Part shown: positions 1 to 6,894 of the stretch, piece after piece
Layout of the letters: each line of letters begins with the position of its first letter
Position numbering within the stretch: position 1 is the first letter of the stretch
DNA from: Achromobacter xylosoxidans
Lineage (GTDB): Bacteria > Pseudomonadota > Gammaproteobacteria > Burkholderiales > Burkholderiaceae_B
Assembly (NCBI RefSeq): GCF_002192695.1
Contig: NZ_MTLG01000062.1
Span: 1 to 64,000, forward strand
Direction: 5' to 3'
DNA length: 64,000 nucleotides
Notes under the pieces: generated by a model
Databases searched by the model: none
Seen by the model: the letters and a program-made list of their open reading frames with translations, nothing else
What the model was told of the DNA's origin: nothing
Program-made: the position numbers and the translations under genes

Positions 1-270
1 TCGGGTGCGGCAAGTACTTCGGGTGCGGCAGGTACTTCGGGTGCGGCAGGTACTCCGGGTGCGGCAGGCACTCCGGGCGCGGCAGGTACTTCGGGCGCGG
101 CAGGTACTTCGGGTGCGGCAGGTGCTCCGGGTGCGGCAGGCACTCCGGGCGCGGCAGGTACTCCGGGCGCGGCAGGTACTCCGGGTGTGGCAGGTGCTTC
201 GGGTGTGGCAGGCACTCCGGGCGCGGCAGGCGCTTCGGGCGCGGCAGGCGCTACCGGGGCGGCAGGCAGT
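1..270 (+). repeat. 18-bp tandem repeat coding for collagen-like Gly-X-Y triplets
   Basis: Fifteen contiguous 18-bp units, each a variant of tcgggtgcggcaggtact, run in frame from base 1. Variation is mostly at third positions and in the first codon (Ser or Pro). The encoded hexapeptide is (S/P)GAAG(T/A), so Gly occurs at every third residue. The array continues to the window edge and its true copy number is unknown. Confidence 0.95.
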
Positions 271-627
271 GCAAGCGCCCCAGGCGCCGCTGGCACATCT
301 TCCGCCGCAACCGCTCCAGAGGCGTCCTCGTCGGACCAGGCTGCCGGCAAGCCGGCAGAGAAGGATCTCACCTCGGACATGCCTGCGTGGCTGGCCGATA
401 ATCTGCTCGTCATCGTCACGGCGGTGCTCGCGCTGATCGCATTCGCCATTGCATGGCTATTGCGTCGGGCGGGCGCGCGGCGTGGAGACGATGACGAGGA
501 AACCTATGAATTCAACGAGCCAGCGCTGGATACGGCGGCGCTGAACCGCAAGCTCGGTAGCATCAATCTCGACCTGGACGAACCGCCCACGGACGAACCG
601 CGCCGTGTCGGCGGGCCACGGGTTTGA
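1..627 (+). CDS. fimV: FimV/HubP-like membrane protein, C-terminal part (partial at left edge)
   Basis: The reading frame is open from base 1, so only the last 208 codons are in the window. Order of parts: a Gly-X-Y repeat (codons 1-90, 18-bp units), a Ser/Ala-rich linker, the segment KPAEKDLTSDMPAWLADN, one membrane helix (about codons 134-156, ending in WLLRRAG), and an acidic tail with the sequence LDTAALNRKLGSINLDLDEP. That acidic tail and the position immediately upstream of truA resemble the FimV/HubP-type proteins of Bordetella and Achromobacter, which organise the cell pole. The repeat is not a usual part of the family that I know. The stop codon lies 3 bp before truA, so the two are probably co-transcribed. 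Assignment to FimV rests on context and the tail only; the LysM domain would lie outside the window. Confidence 0.6.
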   Translation, partial: SGAASTSGAAGTSGAAGTPGAAGTPGAAGTSGAAGTSGAAGAPGAAGTPGAAGTPGAAGTPGVAGASGVAGTPGAAGASGAAGATGAAGSASAPGAAGTSSAATAPEASSSDQAAGKPAEKDLTSDMPAWLADNLLVIVTAVLALIAFAIAWLLRRAGARRGDDDEETYEFNEPALDTAALNRKLGSINLDLDEPPTDEPRRVGGPRV

Positions 628-630
628 TAC

Positions 631-1440
631 ATGTCTAGAGTTGCATTGGGGCTGGCGTATGACGGCTCCGCCTGGCAGGGTTGGCAGACACAGCCGCACC
701 GACAAACGGTGCAGGACACGCTGGAAGCCGCGCTGGGTAGTTTTTGTGGCGTGCAAGGGCCGGTCGCGACGATTTGCGCTGGCCGCACGGATACCGGCGT
801 GCACGGCGCGATGCAGGTGGTCCATCTGGACACCGGGCTTGACCGCCGGATGGAATCCTGGGTCCGGGGGGTGAACGCCTTCCTGCCGCCCAGCATTTCG
901 GTCCAGTGGGCGCAGCCCGTGTCGGACGAATTCCATGCGCGTTTTTCGGCGCGCGCCCGAACCTACGTGTACTTGTTGTGGCGCGGCCGGGTGCGGCCAG
1001 CGCTGTGGGCCGGCCGGGCGGGTTGGTGTTTCCAGCCGCTGGACGTCGATGCCATGCGGACCGCGGCGAACGCCTTGCTGGGCGAGCACGACTTTTCCAG
1101 CTTCCGTTCTTCGCAGTGCCAGGCCAAGCATCCCGTGCGCCATCTGTACCGGCTGGACATCGATGAGCGCGGGCCGTTCCTGGTGTTCACGCTGAAGGCC
1201 AATGCCTTCCTGCATCATATGGTGCGCAACATCATGGGCGCGCTGTTGCAGATCGGGCAGGGGCGCGAGCCGGTGGACTGGATGGCGCAGTTGCTGTCCT
1301 GGCGCGACCGCAAGCTGGGCGCGCCGACGTTCGCGCCCGATGGGCTGTACCTGTCCGCCATCGATTATCCGGAAGAGTTCGGTTTGCATGAACTCGACGG
1401 GGGATCGCAGTTGCTGTCGCCGTTTACTCAAACCTATTAG
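631..1440 (+). CDS. truA: tRNA pseudouridine(38-40) synthase TruA
   Basis: Cytosolic enzyme that isomerises uridine to pseudouridine at positions 38-40 of the tRNA anticodon arm. The 269-residue product has the usual family length. It opens with the RNA-binding segment [11 protein letters not shown] and carries the catalytic loop [10 protein letters not shown], with nucleophile Asp54. It also shows [10 protein letters not shown] and the C-terminal motif [15 protein letters not shown]. The ATG lies 3 bp after the fimV-like stop codon, which indicates one transcript. Nothing looks damaged. Confidence 0.97.
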   Translation: MSRVALGLAYDGSAWQGWQTQPHRQTVQDTLEAALGSFCGVQGPVATICAGRTDTGVHGAMQVVHLDTGLDRRMESWVRGVNAFLPPSISVQWAQPVSDEFHARFSARARTYVYLLWRGRVRPALWAGRAGWCFQPLDVDAMRTAANALLGEHDFSSFRSSQCQAKHPVRHLYRLDIDERGPFLVFTLKANAFLHHMVRNIMGALLQIGQGREPVDWMAQLLSWRDRKLGAPTFAPDGLYLSAIDYPEEFGLHELDGGSQLLSPFTQTY

Positions 1441-1492
1441 GGATGCCGCCGGCAACGGCGATACCTGCCCGTATCCAATGGAGGCTCTTGCC

Positions 1493-2710
1493 ATGCAACG
1501 CCGCGCGTTTTTGAAGCAGACTGCCTTGGGCGGCGCCGCCCTGGTCGCTCCGGCGTTCGCGCAGGAAGTTCCGTTGGCCGAGGAAAATGCCAGCCCGGCT
1601 CCGTCGGAACCGCCGTCGGGTCCGCAAGAGGCCGCGCCCACCCCGCCGCCGGCCCCGGCCCCGGCCGCCGCGCCCGAAGCGCCGGCGGTGGTGGCAGCCC
1701 CAGCCAAGGTCGCATGGCGGCTGGCCTCCAGTTTTCCCAACGAGTCTCCGACCTTGTTCGCTGGCGCCGAAGACGTGGCGCGCTACGTGAACGAGGTGAC
1801 CGACGGACGCTTCAGCATCGAGATCTTTCCCGCCGGCGACCTGGTGCAACCGGGCCAGGTGCTGGAAGCCGTGCAGCACCGCGTTGTCGATTGCGGCCAT
1901 ACGGCATCGACCCGCTACTTCGATATCGACCCGGCGCTGTGCTTTGACGCCGGCGTGCCTTTCGGTTTGAACACGCGGCAGATGAATGCGTGGATGACGC
2001 AAGGCGAAGGCCTGGCGCTCACGCGGGTGCTGTTCGACAAGTACAACATCCTGAACTTTCCCTGCGGCTATACCGGCGCGCAGATGGGCGGCTGGTTTCG
2101 CGGGGAAATCAAGACCGTGGACGATTTGCGCGGGCTCAAGGTGAAGGCCGGCGGCTTTGCCCGCCATGTGCTGGCGCGGATGGGCGCCACGCCCGTGGAC
2201 GTGCCGGTGGCCGAAGCGTATGCCGCGCTGGAGCAGGGCGTGGTGGACGCCGTTGCGTGGATAGGTCCCTATGACGATGAGAACCTGGCGCTCTACAAAG
2301 TGGCCAGGAATTACTACTTTCCGGGTTGGTGGGCGGGCACGCTGCAATTGTCCTTGTATGTGAACCAGGACGCTCACGATGAACTGCCCAAGCCGTATCA
2401 GTCCGCCCTGGCGCTGGCGTGCCGCATGGCGACTGCCAACATGATCGCCAAGTATGATGCCGGCAATCCGGACGCGCTGCGCCGCCTGGTTTCGCGCGGC
2501 GCGCAGTTGAAGGCGTTTCCCAAGCCGGTCCTGCAGGCGAGCTACGAGGCCTCGCTTGCCGCCTACCAGGAAATGAGCGCCAAGGATCCCATGTTCAAGA
2601 AGCTCTACGACAGCATGGCGGCGTTCCGCGACAAGGAAACTCCCTGGTTCCGCCTGGCCGAAGGCAGTTTCGACAATCTCGTGGCCACCCTGGGCCAGCC
2701 GGCCGCGTAG
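1493..2710 (+). CDS. TRAP transporter solute-binding protein, Tat-exported, orphan (DctP/TakP-like)
   Basis: Periplasmic binding protein of the TRAP family, 405 residues. The ATG at 1493 is chosen because GGAGG ends 8 bases before it and because it starts a twin-arginine signal (MQRRAFLKQ, then an Ala-rich hydrophobic core ending in AFAQ). Residues 25-70 are a Pro/Ala-rich linker unusual for the family. The binding domain starts at VAWRLASSFPNES and includes GLKVKAGGFARHVLARMGA and WIGPYDDENLALYKVA...YYFPGWW, which recall the alpha-keto-acid binder TakP. No DctQ or DctM membrane genes lie next to it, so it must share a transporter encoded elsewhere. It sits between truA and trpF. Confidence 0.85.
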   Translation: MQRRAFLKQTALGGAALVAPAFAQEVPLAEENASPAPSEPPSGPQEAAPTPPPAPAPAAAPEAPAVVAAPAKVAWRLASSFPNESPTLFAGAEDVARYVNEVTDGRFSIEIFPAGDLVQPGQVLEAVQHRVVDCGHTASTRYFDIDPALCFDAGVPFGLNTRQMNAWMTQGEGLALTRVLFDKYNILNFPCGYTGAQMGGWFRGEIKTVDDLRGLKVKAGGFARHVLARMGATPVDVPVAEAYAALEQGVVDAVAWIGPYDDENLALYKVARNYYFPGWWAGTLQLSLYVNQDAHDELPKPYQSALALACRMATANMIAKYDAGNPDALRRLVSRGAQLKAFPKPVLQASYEASLAAYQEMSAKDPMFKKLYDSMAAFRDKETPWFRLAEGSFDNLVATLGQPAA

Positions 2711-2778
2711 GCGCTGCCTGCACGCCGGATATACTGAAGTGACCGGCCGCGCAGGGCGGCCAGGAAGCGAAGAGTTTC

Positions 2779-3441
2779 ATGCGCACACGCATCAAGATCT
2801 GTGGATTGACCCGTGAACAGGACATCGACGCCGCCGTGGCGGCGGGCGTCGATGCGATCGGCTTTGTGTTCTACGCCAAGAGCAAGCGCTGCGTGACGCC
2901 CGCGCGCGCGGCCCAGTTGCGGCGCATGGTGCCGGCCTTTGTCGATGTGGTGGCCTTGTTCGTGAATCCGGAGCAGGCCGAGGTGCAGGCCGTGCTGGAC
3001 CAGGTCAAGCCGGAGCTGCTGCAGTTCCATGGTGATGAAACGCCGCAGGACTGCGCGCGCCATGGCCATCGCTTTCTGCGGGCATTCCGTGCCGGCGCGC
3101 CCGGCCTGGATACCGCGGAAAACCTGGCCTCCACCTGCCGTGCCTACGGCGAGGCCGCAGGCTGGTTGTTCGACAGCTACAGCGCGGGCTACGGCGGCAG
3201 CGGCCATGGATTTGACTACGCCTTGCTTGACGAGGTGAGGGCCGATCCGGTGTCGCGGCCCCTGATCCTGTCCGGCGGCTTGAACGCTGAAAACGTCGGC
3301 CAGGCCGTTGAGTTGGTGCGTCCTTGGGCGGTCGATGTGAGTAGCGGGGTGGAGCTTGAGCGAGGAATCAAAAGTTCTGATAGAATCTCGTTCTTCGTTG
3401 CTGCGGCGCAAGCGGCAGACGCGAAGCTGAAGGGAAATTAG
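2779..3441 (+). CDS. trpF: Phosphoribosylanthranilate isomerase TrpF
   Basis: Catalyses the Amadori rearrangement of N-(5-phosphoribosyl)anthranilate in tryptophan synthesis. The 220-residue TIM barrel is of normal length. The general-base Cys is in KICGLT (Cys8) and the general-acid Asp in FDSYSAGYGGSG (Asp132); the phosphate-binding strands LILSGGL and VDVSSGVE are present. In many betaproteobacteria trpF is followed by trpB and trpA; here it is followed by about 210 bp without a gene and then tRNA-Val. Confidence 0.97.
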   Translation: MRTRIKICGLTREQDIDAAVAAGVDAIGFVFYAKSKRCVTPARAAQLRRMVPAFVDVVALFVNPEQAEVQAVLDQVKPELLQFHGDETPQDCARHGHRFLRAFRAGAPGLDTAENLASTCRAYGEAAGWLFDSYSAGYGGSGHGFDYALLDEVRADPVSRPLILSGGLNAENVGQAVELVRPWAVDVSSGVELERGIKSSDRISFFVAAAQAADAKLKGN

Positions 3442-3612
3442 TAGTGCGGTGCAGGCGGTTTGAAGCAGTGCGGCAAGGCTGAAAAGCGGCGCCCCGGGTT
3501 CTCAGAACAGGCTCTTCAAAACGCGTTGCGCGAGAAGCTTGAAGGCATATGCAAAGCAAACGCCGCAAACTTCGAAGCGCAATAAAAAATGCAAAATGTC
3601 TTCCAAGACGAT
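3442..3612. other. Intergenic stretch after trpF, no gene seen
   Basis: No open frame with a ribosome binding site and no clear Rho-independent terminator were seen. AT content rises towards the tRNA promoter. Confidence 0.6.
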
Positions 3613-3641
3613 TTGCATAGTTTAAAAAAGCACTATATAAT
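3613..3641 (+). promoter_or_regulatory. Promoter of tRNA-Val
   Basis: TTGCAT (3613-3618) and TATAAT (3636-3641) are separated by exactly 17 bp, a near-consensus sigma-70 promoter. The predicted start is about 7 bp before the tRNA. Confidence 0.8.
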
Positions 3642-3654
3642 TCTTCTTCTTTGC

Positions 3655-3731
3655 AGGCGGTTAGCTCAGCTGGTTAGAGCGCCACGTTGACATCGTGGAG
3701 GTCGTTGGTTCGATTCCAATACCGCCTACCA
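3655..3731 (+). tRNA. tRNA-Val(GAC)
   Basis: The 77-nt cloverleaf folds fully. Acceptor AGGCGGT pairs with ACCGCCT; the D arm is GCTC/GAGC; the anticodon stem CCACG/CGTGG encloses loop TTGACAT with anticodon GAC; the T arm is GTTGG-TTCGATT-CCAAT. The discriminator A is followed by an encoded CCA. It reads the Val codons GUC and GUU. Confidence 0.95.
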
Positions 3732-3766
3732 AATTCCTGCAAAGTGCTGTCAAGCACGGCAAAGAG

Positions 3767-3800
3767 AAAGCCGCTAGATCGATGATCTGGCGGCTTTTTT
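3767..3800 (+). terminator. Rho-independent terminator of tRNA-Val
   Basis: GCCGCTAGATC and GATCTGGCGGC form an 11-bp stem with one G-U pair around a 3-nt loop, followed by six T. Confidence 0.85.
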
Positions 3801-4083
3801 GTTTGGGTTTTACCCGGAGCATGCCAAGCTCCATGCATTCGGACATGGTTTTCGCGGGCAATGGCAAATGCGCGAAGACTCTTCCGCTACCCGCGTAAGC
3901 CGTTGGGTCCGCATTAACCCAAGCCTGTGCGTTCTGCGCAGTTCACAGTAAATCACCGAATTATGTTGAAGTAAGCCACGCATAATGGAAACATGGCGGT
4001 TCATTATTGTGTGGCGGAATGGTTTGCCCGCGTTCCGTTGATCGGCCGGGCCATTCCTTTCAACACGATTGGCGGATTGGCCG
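3801..4083. other. Intergenic region upstream of the diguanylate cyclase gene
   Basis: No gene is supported here. It contains an imperfect inverted repeat (3975-3987 against 4002-4015), described under findings. AT content is higher than in the flanking genes. Confidence 0.5.
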
Positions 4084-5703
4084 ATGATTGCCAAAGCACG
4101 TTGGTTTGGACCAGGGGACCGTGTGAGCGAAGAATTGTCGCGACAAGGCAGACGTGAACGGCAGAGCCGGTCCCTGGTGCGTCGCGTGACGCTGGGTCTG
4201 GTTTTGGCGTGGCTTGCGTTGGTGATAGGTATTGCACGATGGATGTCTCAGGGAACGGAGGCATCACGGCTGGACAGTCTCGCTGCCAGCGCTGAATACG
4301 AAGCAAGAATTACCGCGCGCGTCATGGACCGGTTATTTACCGAGATGGTCAGCGTGGCGAACATGGTGGCTCGCCAGGGCCAAGTGATCCAGCTTGCCAT
4401 TCGATACCGCACGGATCCACCCGGCGTAGCCGACTTGTCCCGAGAGCAGCGAGCCGCCCTGTTTACGCGGGATCCATTGGTGCGCAGGGTGGGCGACTTC
4501 ATGAATGAACTGGCCGGCGACCTGCGATACGCCCGTATTTATATGAACAATATGTCGGACGATACGGTGACGGCCAGCAACTGGGCAGAACCCGATAGCA
4601 TCGTTGGCATGATCTACTCGGGCCGGGCCTATCTCGAAGACGCATTGCGCGATGGCTACGGCAGCTATTTCGGTATTGCCCGGCTGAACAAGAGCCCATC
4701 GTATTTCGTCGCCAGCCGTATCGAGGACGCGAATGATGTGCCGCAGGGCTCAGTGACCGTAAAGTTCGACGCGCCAGATGTGGCTCTCTACCTGGCCGGG
4801 CGACATATTGCCTTGGTTGTGAATCGCCAGGGAAGAGTAACCACGGCCTCGTCCGAGCCGTTCATGCTGCGTAATGTCGCAGCGCTTTTACCTGTTGGTT
4901 CGGTACTGCCTTCCGATGGCGATGAAGACCCGGGCGAACCCCTGGATATTCGCGCCATGCCCGGGTCCATCCAATCCGGCCGTTGGTTCATCGATGGCAG
5001 GCCATATCTGGTGAGACGGCAGGCGCTGGCGAATGGGCAATACCACTTGATCACGCTGGCCTCGCTCGAATACCTGGCGCCTATGCGCAAGCGACATATC
5101 TGGGTGACGGGATTGGTGGCGATGGTCGGTCTGGTCCTGATCCTTCTCTCCAGCCATGTGGTCGCGCAAATGGTGAGCCGCCGCCAGGATGAACGGCATG
5201 CCGCCAACCATGATGCGCTTACCGGCTTGCCGAACCGGCGCGCGATCATGGCGGAGTTGGAGCGATATTTCTCGGAAGCGAATCGGACGCAGCGGTCTGT
5301 TCAAGTCGCGTTTATAGATCTGGATGGGTTCAAGACGATTAACGATACCTACGGCCACGACATCGGCGACAAATTCTTGATCGAGGTTGGCCGGCGTCTG
5401 TCGGCTGGCCTGCGTTCTGGGGAGGTGCTGGGTCGATGGGGGGGCGACGAATTCGTCGTCGTTGGCTTGGGCCGAAGGTCAGGGCCAACGGCTGATGCTG
5501 TGGTTGAAACAATGCGCACACGGCTAGCCCCGTTGCTAAGCGGCATGTACACCTTGGACGACTGCAGTTTTCACTACGCTGGCGCGAGCTTTGGCATTGT
5601 GAACGCCGACCCATCGGCCAGCGCGCTGCAAGCCGTCCTCAGGGAAGCAGATCAATTGATGTATGCAGACAAGCAGGCGCGGCGTGAGATGCAGATTGCG
5701 TAA
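4084..5703 (+). CDS. Membrane diguanylate cyclase (GGDEF) with periplasmic sensor
   Basis: Predicted to make cyclic di-GMP from two GTP. Layout from the ATG at 4084: a short basic N-terminus, a first membrane helix (LGLVLAWLALVIGIARWM), a periplasmic region of about 270 residues with no domain I recognise with certainty, a second helix (IWVTGLVAMVGLVLILLSSHVVA) and a C-terminal GGDEF domain starting NHDALTGLPNRRA. The active-site loop is an intact GGDEF (5440-5454). The product-inhibition site five residues upstream reads RSGE, not RxxD, so feedback inhibition may be weak. The frame is open to a TTG at 4069, and a GTG at 4123 with AGGGGA upstream is an alternative start. No EAL domain follows. 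Confidence 0.88.
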   Translation: MIAKARWFGPGDRVSEELSRQGRRERQSRSLVRRVTLGLVLAWLALVIGIARWMSQGTEASRLDSLAASAEYEARITARVMDRLFTEMVSVANMVARQGQVIQLAIRYRTDPPGVADLSREQRAALFTRDPLVRRVGDFMNELAGDLRYARIYMNNMSDDTVTASNWAEPDSIVGMIYSGRAYLEDALRDGYGSYFGIARLNKSPSYFVASRIEDANDVPQGSVTVKFDAPDVALYLAGRHIALVVNRQGRVTTASSEPFMLRNVAALLPVGSVLPSDGDEDPGEPLDIRAMPGSIQSGRWFIDGRPYLVRRQALANGQYHLITLASLEYLAPMRKRHIWVTGLVAMVGLVLILLSSHVVAQMVSRRQDERHAANHDALTGLPNRRAIMAELERYFSEANRTQRSVQVAFIDLDGFKTINDTYGHDIGDKFLIEVGRRLSAGLRSGEVLGRWGGDEFVVVGLGRRSGPTADAVVETMRTRLAPLLSGMYTLDDCSFHYAGASFGIVNADPSASALQAVLREADQLMYADKQARREMQIA

Positions 5704-5783
5704 TCGCTTGCCGGGCTGAGTCCAGGAATACCTGCATCCGGCAATCTCCGCAACACCCCTTGCCGTCATGCTGAGGCTTCATT

Positions 5784-5803
5784 TACTGTACAAATATACA
5801 GTA
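5784..5803 (+). promoter_or_regulatory. LexA (SOS) box
   Basis: TACTGTACAAATATACAGTA has the CTGT-N8-ACAG form of the LexA operator with flanking TA on both sides, close to the Escherichia coli consensus. It lies 57 bp upstream of the small gene at 5861. No other match was noticed in the window. Confidence 0.75.
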
Positions 5804-5860
5804 TATTTGACGTCGGCAGCAGCGCAATTCGGCCCGGTTTCGGCCGAGAGGGGACGGAGC

Positions 5861-6055
5861 ATGATCGACGAGGAATGGACGCAGCGGGACGACTATTACT
5901 GGCAGGGGCCAACGGGCTGGACGATCTCCCGTGTCTTCGTGGACGGGATGTGGCAGTACGAACTATGGTTCAGCCGTGGCGGCGGTGGCACGATTTACGG
6001 AATGCGCGCTTCATTGGAGGGCGCGCAAGAACTCTATCAGCAAAAGCTGCGGTAG
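5861..6055 (+). CDS. Small hypothetical protein, probable SOS-controlled gene
   Basis: A 64-residue product starting MIDEEWTQRDD, rich in Trp, Tyr, Gly and acidic residues, with no signal peptide or membrane segment. I do not recognise the family. The ATG at 5861 is preferred over in-frame upstream starts because AGGGGACGGAG lies just before it; an upstream start would also run the protein through the LexA box. The gene is alone, with the LysE-type gene convergent on the other strand. The LexA box suggests induction by DNA damage; function is unknown. Confidence 0.6.
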   Translation: MIDEEWTQRDDYYWQGPTGWTISRVFVDGMWQYELWFSRGGGGTIYGMRASLEGAQELYQQKLR

Positions 6056-6144
6056 GTTCTGCCTGTCTGCAGGGGAGCGCCACCCGCGGTGTGGCTTCTA
6101 TCCGCGGCGGCTGCTCGTTTCGCGCATCGGAAGCCCGACTTTTC

Positions 6145-6783
6145 CTAAAGCCCGTTTTTGGGCGCATTAAGAATAAGCCGCAAGCCCAACGCCGAAATAA
6201 CCCCCGCCGCTGCCCGGTCTATCCATTTCTTCGCCCGCAAGTAAATCTCGCGCGGGCCCTTGGTGGAAAAGCAGAGCGCCACGATTGCATACCAGCCGAA
6301 TTCGACCAGAAACACCAGGGGCGGCAGCGCGACATAGGTCCATGCCGGCGGATGCTGGGGCAGCAGGGCGGCGAAGATGCTGCCATACCAGATGGCCGTC
6401 TTGGGGTTGCTCAACTGGGTCGTGAGACCGATCCAGAAGGAACGACGTCCATTGCGCGATGCTGGCGCGCCGCTGCCGGGCATTGAAAAAGGCTGCCTGG
6501 CGTTGCGCCAGATGCCGGCAGCGACGTAAAGCAGATAGGCGCCGCCGGCGATTTTCAGCGCGACGTACAGCCATTCCACGCTTTGCAGCAGGGAATACAG
6601 GCCCGCCAGCGCCAGGCCGGCGAACAGCATCCCGCCCGCACCCATGCCGAAGGCCGAGGCCAGGCCGTCCCAGCGCGACTGGCCGATGGCCTTGCGCGCA
6701 ACGATGATGAAGCTTGGCCCCGGCAACATGGCTCCGAGCCACAGCGCACCGAGGATAGCGAGTATGGAAGCAAAGGGAGTCAT
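6145..6783 (-). CDS. LysE/RhtB-family amino-acid exporter
   Basis: Inner-membrane exporter of 212 residues, the usual length. It begins MTPFASILAILGALW and has the family's early motif LPGPSF(I)IV, then about six hydrophobic segments, and the sequence LTTQLSNPKTAIWYGSIF typical of the central LysE region. Substrate cannot be told from sequence; members export lysine, homoserine, threonine and related compounds. It stands alone on the minus strand. Confidence 0.9.
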   Translation of the reverse strand: MTPFASILAILGALWLGAMLPGPSFIIVARKAIGQSRWDGLASAFGMGAGGMLFAGLALAGLYSLLQSVEWLYVALKIAGGAYLLYVAAGIWRNARQPFSMPGSGAPASRNGRRSFWIGLTTQLSNPKTAIWYGSIFAALLPQHPPAWTYVALPPLVFLVEFGWYAIVALCFSTKGPREIYLRAKKWIDRAAAGVISALGLRLILNAPKNGL

Positions 6784-6894
6784 GGTCGTGAGGGGGCTGG
6801 AGCCATGGGAGACAATGATTCTTCCATGAAAGCCCAGCCCTGCAAAGGACGGTGAAGCGCCTGCCGGCGGCAGGCGTTTCGCGCAATCCTGGCC

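Noticed and set aside
5-436. Arg-rich open frame overlapping the 18-bp repeats
   Set aside because: It is the repeat read in another frame; the Gly-X-Y frame continues into the membrane helix and tail.
3661-3867. Minus-strand frame over tRNA-Val
   Set aside because: Antisense of the tRNA and its terminator, a common false gene.
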